Assembly (NCBI GenBank): GCA_902800025.1
Contig: CADCDA010000001.1
Location: 234,447-298,446 of the forward strand
Reading direction: 5' to 3'
Length of the DNA: 64,000 nt
DNA from: an uncultured Erysipelotrichaceae bacterium
Lineage (GTDB): Bacteria > Bacillota_I > Bacilli_A > RFN20 > CAG-826
The first letter of the stretch is position 1, and each line of letters opens with the position of its first letter. This document shows positions 7,848 through 16,892 of this stretch, one piece after another. A program made the translations under genes and the position numbers. The notes beneath the pieces were generated by a model, which was not told the DNA's origin, searched no databases, and worked only from the letters and a program-made list of their open reading frames with translations.

Positions 7848-9608
7848 CTATTTGTTTGGGAATCTCTCACGATCGCTCACATAAGAGGTATGTAAGAGTT
7901 CTTCAGCAAGTTCACTACCAGGTTTTCCTAAGAAATCCTTATAGAGTTTTTGAATGTCTTTATTGTTATGAGATTGTCTCACGGATTGTTTGACATCTTC
8001 GCTATATAAGACCTTCGCACGTTTTGCTCTATAGGTTTCTAAGATATCATCATCTTCGTTTTGTAAGAATAATGGTTTAACAAATGGTTGCCCACCACCA
8101 TTGATACATCCACCTGGGCAGCACATGATTTCGATAAAGGCATATGGAGATTTGCCAGCTTTAACTTCTTCAAGTAACGCTTTAGCGTTCTTCATACCAG
8201 AGCAGACTGCAACTCTAACAGTTGTTCCGTTAATATCTAAGGCTGCTTCTTTAACGCCTTCTAAGCCTCTAACAGCTTCAAAATCAATCTTCTCGTGTTC
8301 TTTACCAGTTAACCAGAAGTAAGCAGTTCTTAAGGCTGCTTCCATAACTCCACCAGTAACACCGAAGATAACTCCAGCGCCAGTGTATTCACCAAGTAAG
8401 TCTTGGTCGAACTCTTCATCTGGTAATCTTTGCCAGTTAATACCACTACGTTTGATGAGTTTTGCTAATTCTCTTGTTGTTAAGACAGCGTCGACATCAT
8501 TTGGCATTTCTGCTCTTTGACGTTCATACTTTTTAGCAACACAAGGCATAATTGAAACAACAAAGATATCCTTTGGATCAATCTCATGCTTCTTGGCAAA
8601 GTATGTCTTAATAATGGCACCCAACATCATATGTGGGGATTTACAAGTAGAGACATGTGGAATAACTTCTGGATAATAGTATTCAAGATAGTTAATCCAT
8701 CCTGGTGAACAGGAAGTGATTTGAGGAAGAACGCCCTTGTGTTGAATTCTTTCGAGTAATTCATGAGCTTCTTCCATAATAGTTAAGTCCGCACCGAAGT
8801 TGGTGTCAAAGACACGGTAGAAACCAAGTCTATGTAAAGCGGCGACCATTTTGCCTGTACCAGTTGTTCCAATTGGCTCGCCAAATTCTTCAGCGATAGC
8901 CGCTCTAACTGCTGGAGCAGTTTGAACGATAACTTTCTTACCAGCTTTAAACGCTGCATCGACTTTGTCGATTTCGGAATGTTCCATTAAGGCACCAGTT
9001 GGACAGACGTTGACACATTGACCACATTGTAAACATGGAGAATTGGCGAAACTTCTGTTTTGAACTGGGGAAACAATTGTTTTAAATCCACGGTTTTCAA
9101 ATCCTAAGATCGAAATACCTTGAGCTTGTTTACATCTTTCGATACATCTTCCACAAAGGATACATTTAGATGTATCTCTGATAAGACCTGGAGCTAATTC
9201 ATCGAGTGTAGCAGGTGTTTGTTCACCTTCATACATTCCATCTCTAGCGCCGACCATTTCAGCGACTTTTAAGAGTTCACAATGTCCGTTTTTATCACAT
9301 TGTAAACAGTTTTTGTGGTGATTTGAGAGGATGAGTTCAACACTCGCTCTTCTCGCTTCCACGGCTTTTTGTGAGGAAATTGTGATTTCCATGCCTTCAG
9401 CGACAGGATAGACACAGGAAGCCACTAAGCCTCTAGCGCCTTTAACTTCAACTAAGCAAACTCTACAGCTTGCTCTTGAACATTCGCCATGGTTGAAAGC
9501 ACATAATGAAGGAATAACGAATCCGCATTTTCTTGCAGCTTCTAAGATGGTTAAGCCAGCTTCAACTTGATAAGCTTGGCCATCAATTTTGATATTTACT
9601 AATCCCAT
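7848..9608 (-). CDS. hydA: [FeFe] hydrogenase catalytic subunit of a trimeric NAD-linked hydrogenase
   Basis: Interconverts H2 and protons/electrons. Domains in order: N-terminal [2Fe-2S] (Cys36, 48, 51, 65); His-Cys3 [4Fe-4S] site (HH at 97-98, Cys101, 104, 110); two ferredoxin-type 4Fe-4S motifs (149-159 and 192-202); H-cluster domain with TSCSPGW (298-304), MPCVAKKYE and MCCPGGCINGGGQP. The first H-cluster motif is TSCSP, not the canonical TSCCP. A C-terminal extension of ~80 aa follows. Start at 9608 chosen because GGAGGG (9621-9616) lies 7 nt upstream; the in-frame ATG at 9623 overlaps the hydB stop. With hydB and hydC it matches HydABC/Hnd complexes, several of which are electron-bifurcating. 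Confidence 0.96.
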   Translation of the reverse strand: MGLVNIKIDGQAYQVEAGLTILEAARKCGFVIPSLCAFNHGECSRASCRVCLVEVKGARGLVASCVYPVAEGMEITISSQKAVEARRASVELILSNHHKNCLQCDKNGHCELLKVAEMVGARDGMYEGEQTPATLDELAPGLIRDTSKCILCGRCIERCKQAQGISILGFENRGFKTIVSPVQNRSFANSPCLQCGQCVNVCPTGALMEHSEIDKVDAAFKAGKKVIVQTAPAVRAAIAEEFGEPIGTTGTGKMVAALHRLGFYRVFDTNFGADLTIMEEAHELLERIQHKGVLPQITSCSPGWINYLEYYYPEVIPHVSTCKSPHMMLGAIIKTYFAKKHEIDPKDIFVVSIMPCVAKKYERQRAEMPNDVDAVLTTRELAKLIKRSGINWQRLPDEEFDQDLLGEYTGAGVIFGVTGGVMEAALRTAYFWLTGKEHEKIDFEAVRGLEGVKEAALDINGTTVRVAVCSGMKNAKALLEEVKAGKSPYAFIEIMCCPGGCINGGGQPFVKPLFLQNEDDDILETYRAKRAKVLYSEDVKQSVRQSHNNKDIQKLYKDFLGKPGSELAEELLHTSYVSDRERFPNK

Positions 9609-9622
9609 TTTACGACCCTCCA

Positions 9623-11527
9623 TTAATCCTTAATAATTGCACCGAATCGGCAGTTTGCTTGACATAAGCCACACTTCACACACTTACTAGCATCGATTCT
9701 ATGTACTCTGAGTGGGAGAGTTGGTGCTCTACCAGCAGGAACGATATCAGTCTTTTCAATTGCGTTAGCAGGACAGTTACGTGCACATAAGCCACATCCA
9801 GCACATTTATCTTCAATAATCTTATATTGCATTAAGCTCTTACAAACGTGAGCTGGGCACTTCTTATCAACGATATGAGCGACATATTCATCATAGAAAG
9901 CGTTCATGGTTGAAAGAATTGGGTTTGGAGCGGTTTGTCCTAAACCACATAATGAATTACTCTTAATGACATTAGCGAGGCTCTTGAGTTCTTCAAGGTC
10001 TTCCATTGTGCCTTTACCTTCGGTAATTTTGTTAAGTAATTCTAAACATCTCTTGGTGCCGATACGACATGGAGAACATTTACCACATGATTCGTCGCAG
10101 ATAAATGTCATATAGAACTTCGCAACGTCAACCATACAGTTGTCTTCATCCATAACAATCGCTCCACCAGATCCCATCATGGATCCAGCAGCGATTAAGT
10201 TATCGTAATCGATTGGAGTATCTAAGTCTTTTTCGGTTAAGCATCCTCCGGAAGGACCACCAGTTTGAATGGCCTTAAATTTCTTTCCGTTTGGAATACC
10301 ACCACCGATATCAAAGATTAATTGTCTTAAAGTAATTCCCATTGGAACTTCAACAAGTCCAACGTTATTGACTTTTCCACCTAACGCGAAGACTTTTGTA
10401 CCTTTACTCTTTTCAGTACCAATAGAAGCATATGCTTCAGCGCCATGTAAAAGAATAAATGGAACGTTTGCTAAAGTTTCAACGTTATTAATAACGGATG
10501 GTTTTCCCCATAAACCTTTAACGGCTGGGAAAGGTGGACGAGGTCTTGGCATACCTCTTTGTCCTTCGATGGAGTTAAGTAAGGCAGTCTCTTCTCCACA
10601 AACGAAGGCACCAGCGCCTAATCTAATATGACAGCGGAATGAGAAGTCGGTTCCTAAGATGTGTTCACCTAATAAACCCATCTCTTCACATTGTTTAATC
10701 GCATTTCTTAATCTATTAACAGCGATTGGATATTCTGCTCTGATATAGAAGTAACCGTTTTTAGCTCCGATAGCGTAGCCTTCAATCATCATACCTTCGA
10801 TAACGTTAATTGGGTTACCTTCGATGATTGAACGATCCATGAACGCACCTGGGTCACCTTCGTCACCATTACAGACAACGTATTTTTCATCGCTTTGAAC
10901 ATCATACGCAAATTGCCACTTTCTTCCAGTTGGGAAGCCAGCGCCACCACGTCCACGAAGTCCACTATTAAGAACTTCGGTGATGACTTCTTGTTGACTC
11001 ATATGTAAGGCTTTATTGAGTGCTAAGAAGGCGCCTTGTCCAATTGCTTCTTCGATATCTTCTGGGTTGATTTCAGCATTACCCTTTAAAGCGATATCTC
11101 TTTTTTGTAATTTATAGAAGTTAATTTCGTGTTGCTTTGCAACTCTGGCTTTTGATTGAGGATCAACGAATAATAATCTTTCGACGATTTCTCCACCGAT
11201 GATATCTTTTTCAATGATTTCATCTGCGTCAGCAACTTTAACTTTTGTGTATAAAGTTTCTTCTGGGAAAATCTTAACGAATGGTCCTTGTGAACAGAAA
11301 CCGAAACATCCAACGATATTTGCGGTAACTTTATCTTGTAAGCCTTTTTCTTTAATGAGTTCTTGTAATCTCGCTAATAAATCAGCGGAATCAGAAGATA
11401 AACATCCTGTACCACCACAGACAACGATTGCTCTTTTGCCTTCTTCGCAGTGGAACTTTTTATCTAAGCAAGACGCTAAGTGTTCGTGTGATTTAATTAA
11501 ATCTTCACTAGTTTTAATTTTTAACAT
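9623..11527 (-). CDS. hydB: NuoF-like flavoprotein subunit of the trimeric hydrogenase
   Basis: 634 aa. The N-terminal thioredoxin-like [2Fe-2S] domain (CGGTGC, CFGFC) is followed by the NuoF FMN/NAD domain with GLRGRGGAGFPTGRKW and the SLBB region. The NuoF iron-sulfur motif CGKCSPCRIGTKRCLELL comes next, then a C-terminal pair of 4Fe-4S motifs (CAGCGLCARNCPANAIE, CVKCGLCQANC). This is the layout of HydB/HndC, which carries the NAD(P)(H) site. It lies between hydC and hydA with gaps of 2 and 14 nt, so one operon. Confidence 0.95.
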   Translation of the reverse strand: MLKIKTSEDLIKSHEHLASCLDKKFHCEEGKRAIVVCGGTGCLSSDSADLLARLQELIKEKGLQDKVTANIVGCFGFCSQGPFVKIFPEETLYTKVKVADADEIIEKDIIGGEIVERLLFVDPQSKARVAKQHEINFYKLQKRDIALKGNAEINPEDIEEAIGQGAFLALNKALHMSQQEVITEVLNSGLRGRGGAGFPTGRKWQFAYDVQSDEKYVVCNGDEGDPGAFMDRSIIEGNPINVIEGMMIEGYAIGAKNGYFYIRAEYPIAVNRLRNAIKQCEEMGLLGEHILGTDFSFRCHIRLGAGAFVCGEETALLNSIEGQRGMPRPRPPFPAVKGLWGKPSVINNVETLANVPFILLHGAEAYASIGTEKSKGTKVFALGGKVNNVGLVEVPMGITLRQLIFDIGGGIPNGKKFKAIQTGGPSGGCLTEKDLDTPIDYDNLIAAGSMMGSGGAIVMDEDNCMVDVAKFYMTFICDESCGKCSPCRIGTKRCLELLNKITEGKGTMEDLEELKSLANVIKSNSLCGLGQTAPNPILSTMNAFYDEYVAHIVDKKCPAHVCKSLMQYKIIEDKCAGCGLCARNCPANAIEKTDIVPAGRAPTLPLRVHRIDASKCVKCGLCQANCRFGAIIKD

Positions 11528-11529
11528 AA

Positions 11530-12015
11530 CTAGTTAGCCTCCTTGCTTCTATATTCTTTGATAATGCTTTCGACTTGTCCGACTTGGACCATTGGATAGA
11601 CCTTGCCATTAATACTAACAGCAGGTGCAATCGCGCAGGCACCAACGCAACGTAACGCGTCTAATGTGAATAAACCATCCGCGCTTGTTTCGCCTGGTTT
11701 GATACTAAGTAATTCTTCAAATTTGTCTAAGACTAATTGAGAACCCTTGACGTAACACGCTGTACCTAAGCAGACGCCGATAACATATTTTCCTTTTGGG
11801 GTCAGTGAGAAGAATGAGTAGAAGGTGACAACACCATAAATTTCACTCACTGGAATTCCAGTTAAACTGGAGACTAGTTCTTGAACTTCAAGAGGGATAT
11901 AACCATATTCCTTTTGAATATCAGAGAGAATCATCATAAGTGGTGTGCCTTCACCCTTATAACGGTTGACAATCTCAGTGATTTGTTCAACAGCTTGGCT
12001 TTGTAAACGGGCCAT
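11530..12015 (-). CDS. hydC: NuoE-like [2Fe-2S] subunit of the trimeric hydrogenase
   Basis: 161 aa, NuoE/HndA size. Thioredoxin-like [2Fe-2S] fold with CLGTACYVKGS and, about 40 residues later, RCVGACAIAPAV: the four-cysteine C-x4-C / C-x3-C pattern. The N-terminal helical region includes the family's YGYIPLEVQE. First gene of hydC-hydB-hydA; AGGAGG lies 6 nt upstream of the ATG. The 5' region carries two palindromes (12032-12087). Confidence 0.95.
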   Translation of the reverse strand: MARLQSQAVEQITEIVNRYKGEGTPLMMILSDIQKEYGYIPLEVQELVSSLTGIPVSEIYGVVTFYSFFSLTPKGKYVIGVCLGTACYVKGSQLVLDKFEELLSIKPGETSADGLFTLDALRCVGACAIAPAVSINGKVYPMVQVGQVESIIKEYRSKEAN

Positions 12016-12031
12016 AAACTTCCTCCTTGAG

Positions 12032-12087
12032 TTATTACACTAAGTAATAATTAAGCGATTATATTTTAATTCCTTTACACGCGTGTA
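12032..12087 (-). promoter_or_regulatory. Promoter and palindromes upstream of hydCBA
   Basis: On the minus strand TATAAT is at 12063-12058. A perfect 12-bp palindrome TACACGCGTGTA (12076-12087) sits at the -35 position, where no -35 consensus is seen. Downstream, in the 5' leader, TTATTAC and GTAATAA (12032-12038, 12044-12050) form a 7-bp inverted repeat with a 5-nt centre. The placement suggests repressor or activator sites; the cognate regulator is unknown. Confidence 0.55.
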
Positions 12088-12186
12088 TTCAATAAGAAAA
12101 AGAACGGAAAATAGAAAAATTATCAAATTTTTCACTACTGAGATATCAATTTTATTATCAAAATATGCCAATACCTACAAATTAAC

Positions 12187-12224
12187 AAAAAAACCAGGCG
12201 ATTATGTAGTCTAATTCGCCCGGT
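12187..12224 (-). terminator. Intrinsic terminator of the preT-preA operon
   Basis: Minus-strand stem of nine pairs with one G-T wobble (plus arms ACCAGGCGA 12193-12201 and TCGCCCGGT 12216-12224) followed by seven T. Confidence 0.88.
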
Positions 12225-12240
12225 CATTTAATAAAATTAA

Positions 12241-13488
12241 TTAAAGTCTAATATCTTTAATTTTTCTACCCGGTTTAGCGGTCTTTTTAAAGACAATTTC
12301 ACCTTGTGTAATCGCGCCTACTGGACAGACGTGTCCACATAATAAGCAGCCAACACATTTGTCATGATTACAGTTTGGACGACGTGTTTCTTCGTTCCAT
12401 TCCATCGCTTGGTGAGCACCATCATAACAAGAGATATAGCATCTACCACAACCGACACACTTATCGTTATCGATTTGTGGATAAACGATATAGTCTCTAT
12501 CGAGTTCTTCAGCAGGAATGATATTTCTATTAGCAAGACCAACGAGTTGTTCTAAGTGATCAACTTTTTGCTCTTCCATATAATGCATTAAACCGTTGCA
12601 CATATCTTCAACAATACGGTAACCGTATTGCATGATACCTGTAGTAACTTGAATGGTCTTGGCACCGACTAAAAGGAATTCGGCGGCGTCTTCCCAAGTT
12701 TCACATCCACCGATACCAGAGATTTCCACTCCTGGAATAGCAACTCTCATTTGTTGGATGAATCTTAAAGCGACTGGTTTAACAGCCTTTCCGGAATAAC
12801 CGGAAATAGAAGATTTTCCATTAACGATTGGCATACCAATCTTCTTTTGAAGATCAATATTACAAATTGATTTAATGGTGTTAATCGCGGCAATGCCATC
12901 TGCTCCACCTTCTAAACAAGCTTTTGCAACTTCCACCATATCGGTGATATTTGGTGTCATCTTCGCCATCATTGGAAGTTTACTTCCACGTTTAACAGCT
13001 TGACAATACTTCTTACAAAGTTCTGGGTTACTACCAACATCACTACCCATCGCGTGAGATGTCATTTGAGGACATGATAAGTTCATTTCAATCATATCCG
13101 CACCGGCTTCTGTAACTTTTCTAGCGAGATCTTCCCAAGTTTCTTCATCGTTACCCATAATGGAAGCGATTAAAACTCTATCTGGATATTCTTTCTTTAA
13201 TCTTGCTAAATCAGCGAGGTTTTCTTCAAGTGAATGCTCAGCGATTTGTTCCATGTTTTTGAAACCGACAAATGGTTCGGCTTCTTTATCTAATTTATCG
13301 AATCTTGGTGAGACTTCGTTAATGACATAGGATTTAGGACCAATTGTCTTAAAGACAATGCCACCCCAACCGACATCATATGCTTTCTTACACATATCAT
13401 AGTCGTTACCGACTGGTGAAGATGATAAGCAGAAAGGATTAGGGAATTTAACACCTAAGAAGGTAATACTTAAATCTTTCTTAACCAT
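12241..13488 (-). CDS. preA: NAD-dependent dihydropyrimidine dehydrogenase subunit PreA-like
   Basis: 415 aa. The N-terminal FMN TIM barrel of the dihydroorotate/dihydropyrimidine dehydrogenase family shows GVKFPNPF near the start, IEMNLSCPQ and [26 protein letters not shown]. The C-terminus has two 4Fe-4S motifs ([23 protein letters not shown]). Together with preT (gap 2 nt) it matches the PreTA complex, which interconverts uracil/thymine and their 5,6-dihydro forms using NADH. Substrate is inferred from the family. Confidence 0.9.
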   Translation of the reverse strand: MVKKDLSITFLGVKFPNPFCLSSSPVGNDYDMCKKAYDVGWGGIVFKTIGPKSYVINEVSPRFDKLDKEAEPFVGFKNMEQIAEHSLEENLADLARLKKEYPDRVLIASIMGNDEETWEDLARKVTEAGADMIEMNLSCPQMTSHAMGSDVGSNPELCKKYCQAVKRGSKLPMMAKMTPNITDMVEVAKACLEGGADGIAAINTIKSICNIDLQKKIGMPIVNGKSSISGYSGKAVKPVALRFIQQMRVAIPGVEISGIGGCETWEDAAEFLLVGAKTIQVTTGIMQYGYRIVEDMCNGLMHYMEEQKVDHLEQLVGLANRNIIPAEELDRDYIVYPQIDNDKCVGCGRCYISCYDGAHQAMEWNEETRRPNCNHDKCVGCLLCGHVCPVGAITQGEIVFKKTAKPGRKIKDIRL

Positions 13489-13490
13489 GA

Positions 13491-14699
13491 TTATTTACCT
13501 CCTAAATATTTCTTAACAGCATAAGCAACTTCTTTAGCGCTTCTAACGGCGTAGACAACAGTCTTTTCTCCACCTGGCGCAATATCACCACAAACAAAGA
13601 CATTTCCTTTTGCGTTAGTGGCTTCTTGAAGTTTATTAACTTCAAATCCTAAGAGGCCTGCTTCTGTATATTGACCAACCGCAAGAATGATTAAATCCGC
13701 TTTAACTTCTAATTTAGAAGGAACAAAGCGATGTTGGAAGACAACTTTCTTTCCTTTTAATGCGACTGGGACAAAACCATCGATAATTGAAACATTTTGT
13801 TCTTGGGCGTTTTGAAGTTCTTTCTTACTCGCTTTGAATTCATCAAATGTTTCATAAACGACATCTGTTACTTGTTTAACGCCTAATAGTCTTAAGGTTG
13901 TAACGGTGTCCATAGCGACGTCACCACCACCGATAACAAGAACGTTTTCAGGAACTTTGATATTTCCTTTTCTTCTTTTGGCTTCGTGGAGGAAATCAAC
14001 TGCAGTCTTAACAAATCTCTTACCCGCGAATAATGGTAAGACTTTGCCTTTAGAATGACCGACAGCGACGATAACCGCGTCATATTCTTTCTTTAGTTTT
14101 TCAACATCTTCAACTGGGGAGTTAAGTAAAATTTCCACTCCGAGTTTTTGAATGCGCTTGATTTCTTTATCAACGACTTCAGTTGGTAAACGATATTCAG
14201 GAATACCATATCTTAAATATCCACCAGCCTTAGCTTCTTTTTCAAAGATTGTGACTTTATAACCATCTTGCGCTAAGATACCCGCTACTGATAAACCAGC
14301 AGGACCACTACCAATAACAGCGACTTTCTTGCCGTTTAATGGCTTGGTTTCTAAGATATTCATCTTGAAAGCGTCTTCACTATCGGTGACGTATCTTTGG
14401 ATTCTACCAATATCAATTGGCTTATCAATGCCACTTCTAGAACAGCCTTGTTGGCAATATCTTTCTGTTGGACAAACTCTTGCGCAGATAGCACCTAAAA
14501 TATTATTGATTCTAACTGTTTCTGCAGCGCCTTTAACATTTCTAAAACGCACAGAACGAATAAATTTAGCTGGATCTGTTCCAGCTGGACAGGCTTTTGA
14601 ACATGGAGCGTCATGACATAAAAGGCATCTACTTGCCTCTTCCATTACAAGTTTTGGTGTATATCCCGCTTCATATTCTTTCATGTACTTTTCGGACAT
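13491..14699 (-). CDS. preT: PreT-like NAD(P)-binding Fe-S flavoprotein (dihydropyrimidine dehydrogenase subunit)
   Basis: 402 aa, GltD-like. N-terminal cysteine cluster ([14 protein letters not shown], then [16 protein letters not shown]) typical of DPYD/GltD [4Fe-4S] domains, an FAD motif [11 protein letters not shown], the [14 protein letters not shown] stretch, an NAD motif GGGDVAMD and a C-terminal GD motif. It passes electrons from NAD(P)H to PreA. AAGGAGG is upstream of the ATG. The operon follows the same strand as hydCBA but is separated by its own terminator and the hyd promoter region. Confidence 0.88.
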   Translation of the reverse strand: MSEKYMKEYEAGYTPKLVMEEASRCLLCHDAPCSKACPAGTDPAKFIRSVRFRNVKGAAETVRINNILGAICARVCPTERYCQQGCSRSGIDKPIDIGRIQRYVTDSEDAFKMNILETKPLNGKKVAVIGSGPAGLSVAGILAQDGYKVTIFEKEAKAGGYLRYGIPEYRLPTEVVDKEIKRIQKLGVEILLNSPVEDVEKLKKEYDAVIVAVGHSKGKVLPLFAGKRFVKTAVDFLHEAKRRKGNIKVPENVLVIGGGDVAMDTVTTLRLLGVKQVTDVVYETFDEFKASKKELQNAQEQNVSIIDGFVPVALKGKKVVFQHRFVPSKLEVKADLIILAVGQYTEAGLLGFEVNKLQEATNAKGNVFVCGDIAPGGEKTVVYAVRSAKEVAYAVKKYLGGK

Positions 14700-14800
14700 T
14701 AAATATCCTCCTTATTCAGTATAGAAAAGAATTTAGTTACCTATATTTTATAATAAATATATTGTTTATTCATTGATTATTTATAACTTGCAGAAAAACT

Positions 14801-14845
14801 GGGGTTAAAAAGGGGGTTAGCAAAGGGGTTAATACACTGTATAAT
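14801..14845 (+). promoter_or_regulatory. Promoter with three 12-bp-spaced GGGGTTA repeats
   Basis: GGGGTTA occurs at 14801, 14813 and 14825, exactly 12 bp apart. TATAAT is at 14840-14845 with a weak TTAGCA at 14817-14822 (17-bp spacing), inside the second repeat. It points into the short reading frame at 14851 that the IS element interrupts. Regular repeats over a -35 region suggest a cooperative DNA-binding regulator. Confidence 0.55.
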
Positions 14846-14850
14846 GAGGC

Positions 14851-14904
14851 CATGGAAAAAGTATACCTAGACCAAATAATTGAAGTGAACTTACTCGGCA
14901 ATTG
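14851..14904 (+). pseudogene. 5' stub of a gene cut by the IS element
   Basis: ATG at 14851 lies 6 nt after the TATAAT and opens a frame (MEKVYLDQIIEVN...) that runs into the IS right-end hairpin and stops at TGA 14902-14904. The promoter and its repeats are complete, so this is probably the start of a gene disrupted by insertion. Whether it is the same gene as the kinase remnant beyond the IS is uncertain; the missing kinase N-lobe would need about 130 residues. Confidence 0.35.
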
Positions 14905-16336
14905 AATAACCGAGCATCTTGGTTATGGATTGATTAATTAAATTAACCAACTCATATCCTGTTGGGTAGTTCCTACCCGATATCCCTACATTCCCAGCTT
15001 TACCATTCCAATTAATGTAATCTTCATTTAAAAACTGGTTTGTTACAGGAATATATTCTCTAGTTGGATTTGAGAGACCTTTAAGTGGGGTTTCGAATAT
15101 ATTTCCACTTATTTGTCTATAGACTCTCATAATGTTATAAGCTCCAACCGAATCCGCGTTAAAAATATAGTTATGACACTTCATTAAGCCTCTTTTAACT
15201 CGATATGTTTTATTAGCGCATCTAGCTGACACTTCTTTACTATTAGGAAGACAAGAAGAAGTATAAGCTTCATTTACCTTAATTAACTCAATACCATTTA
15301 ATTGAAGCTTATAAGAGAGTAAGCTATAAATCTTATTGAAACAAACAACTCGAATATTTTGGTTATAGCGATGTTTCTCATCGTTATTGACAAATACTTT
15401 TTTAACATTAAGTAATCCAGAAAGATCTCCAACAATAACTCTTGAAATATCATTAGATAAACAATAATCAACAATCATTTTAGTCGCGCGGTGGAGAGTC
15501 AAATTTATTCTTCTATTTTTTAAGTTAAATAAATGTTTAATCCTTTTAGTGGTTTCTCCTTTCTTGTGATTTGGATAACATTTATCAAACTTAGACTGAT
15601 AATAAGCAATCTTTTTGAAAAAGTAATAATTGGTGTTCAACAAAGATTGACCTGAGACAATAAAAGAATTTCCCTTATTGTCATAGACTGTTAACAGGTT
15701 CTTTGTACCAATATCGATGCTTATATAATGCTTATTATCTTTTTTAATATTTGCCTGTTGTTTTTCATAGATTACATATACCTTGAATCTATTTTTATTC
15801 ACGTATGAAAATTCAATTTGTTTAATCTTATCAAATCCTCTTTTGAGTTTAATGTAATAATATGGCTCGTCAATTTGATACTTTTCTTTGAGGTGTTCTT
15901 TAAGTTTTTTTGGTATAGAAAGGCGAATTTTGTTATCGATAATTTTGAATTGTCCGACGAGGTATTTGATGTTCATGTGATACCCATCTTTTTTATAATA
16001 AGGAGCTTGTGGTTCTCCTTCATATTCTTTTAAGTGTCCTTTCTCTTTCCTATATTCATATCTACTTTTAAGAGCAAAATAGCTCTTCCAAGATTCATTT
16101 AATCGAGCAAGAACATCTTGAGAAGTTTGACTAGGAAGAGATTTATACCAGAAAGAATCTTTAAGTCTTTTCTTTTGATCATACCAATCAGGCATCTTCT
16201 CAAATCCCAAAGACTTATATTCCTTTCTTTCATAATTACCAACATTAAACAACTTACTAGCCGCGTAGCAAAGATGACCCAAAATTATGGATGTCTTTTC
16301 ATCTACATTTAGTTCAAATTGGTAAGTTAGTAACAT
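14891..16336 (-). CDS. tnpB: TnpB, RNA-guided RuvC nuclease of the IS605 element
   Basis: 481 aa, longer than the common 370-430. RuvC-I is ISIDIGTKNLLTVYD (Asp208). A middle motif reads RVIVGDLSGL, without the glutamate of the better-known VxxEDL motif. The C-terminal part has NEAYTSS, a cysteine cluster and FNADSVGAYNIM with the last catalytic Asp. The zinc-ribbon region is atypical: CxxC pairs are not clean. In characterised TnpB systems the 3' end of the gene plus the right end encode the omega-RNA; here the stop codon sits inside the right-end hairpin, consistent with that. Coupled to tnpA: the SD is in the tnpA end and the gap is 2 nt. Confidence 0.9.
   Translation of the reverse strand: MLLTYQFELNVDEKTSIILGHLCYAASKLFNVGNYERKEYKSLGFEKMPDWYDQKKRLKDSFWYKSLPSQTSQDVLARLNESWKSYFALKSRYEYRKEKGHLKEYEGEPQAPYYKKDGYHMNIKYLVGQFKIIDNKIRLSIPKKLKEHLKEKYQIDEPYYYIKLKRGFDKIKQIEFSYVNKNRFKVYVIYEKQQANIKKDNKHYISIDIGTKNLLTVYDNKGNSFIVSGQSLLNTNYYFFKKIAYYQSKFDKCYPNHKKGETTKRIKHLFNLKNRRINLTLHRATKMIVDYCLSNDISRVIVGDLSGLLNVKKVFVNNDEKHRYNQNIRVVCFNKIYSLLSYKLQLNGIELIKVNEAYTSSCLPNSKEVSARCANKTYRVKRGLMKCHNYIFNADSVGAYNIMRVYRQISGNIFETPLKGLSNPTREYIPVTNQFLNEDYINWNGKAGNVGISGRNYPTGYELVNLINQSITKMLGYSIAE
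14894..14914. repeat. Right-end subterminal hairpin of the IS element
   Basis: CTCGG (14894-14898) pairs with CCGAG (14910-14914) around an 11-nt loop. It overlaps the last codons of tnpB. The sequence differs from the left-end copy at only two loop positions. Confidence 0.8.
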
Positions 16337-16338
16337 CT

Positions 16339-16743
16339 TTACTCCTTTTCTTGTTCTTGAATATATTTTCTAATTGCTTCTTCAGATATAGAACCAATTG
16401 TTTCTACATAATATGAAGGATTCCATAATTCTCCATTCCATAACTCTTTACTTATTTCAGGAAATTCTTTTAATAACAATCTTCCCGATATTCCTTTCAT
16501 CATCTTAGCGATATAAGAGATCGATATTTTTGGAATAGCAGAAACAAACACGTGAACATGATCTTTAGTGACTACTTCAATTTTGGCAATTTCAAATCCT
16601 TTTTCATTTCCAACATTAATCAATATTTCTTTTAATCTATCTTCTATTTTTGGAGTCAAAACCTTTCTTCTATATTTAGTAGACCAAACAATATGATAGT
16701 TAATGTTAAAAACGCATGTGCGTCCATGCTTCAATTCACCCAT
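16339..16743 (-). CDS. tnpA: TnpA, Y1 HUH transposase (IS200/IS605 family)
   Basis: Single-strand transposase. It starts MGELKHGRTCVFNINYHIVWSTKYR, a family hallmark. The metal-binding HUH motif is HVHVFV and the catalytic tyrosine lies in the YYVETIG helix near the C-terminus. Start at 16743 chosen because AGAGGA lies 7-8 nt upstream; an in-frame upstream start at 16827 adds 28 unrelated residues. 134 aa is normal. It appears intact. Confidence 0.95.
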   Translation of the reverse strand: MGELKHGRTCVFNINYHIVWSTKYRRKVLTPKIEDRLKEILINVGNEKGFEIAKIEVVTKDHVHVFVSAIPKISISYIAKMMKGISGRLLLKEFPEISKELWNGELWNPSYYVETIGSISEEAIRKYIQEQEKE

Positions 16744-16871
16744 ATCCAATTCCTCTACATATAGTATATCAAAAAAGTGGATATAACTCCACTTAATATT
16801 TATATTATTTTTATCTATTATTTTCACGTATAGTGATGATTATTATCTTAATAGTTGATATTCACTTTCAT

Positions 16872-16892
16872 CTCGGCAGTTGAACAACCGAG
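16872..16892. repeat. Left-end subterminal hairpin of the IS element
   Basis: CTCGG (16872-16876) pairs with CCGAG (16888-16892) around an 11-nt loop, almost identical to the right-end hairpin at 14894-14914. It lies about 130 nt upstream of the tnpA start. Confidence 0.8.

Noticed and set aside
9906..11537. Long plus-strand open frames inside hydB and hydC
   Set aside because: They are antisense shadows of well-supported hydrogenase genes, without ribosome sites or recognisable domains.
14700..14890. Riboswitch upstream of preT
   Set aside because: The gap shows a normal ribosome site and AT-rich DNA on the minus strand; the G-rich repeats belong to the opposite-strand promoter.
16855..16892. 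Intact kinase gene starting at a TTG inside the IS left end
   Set aside because: The start lies in the transposon end, has no SD, and the predicted protein lacks the kinase N-lobe.
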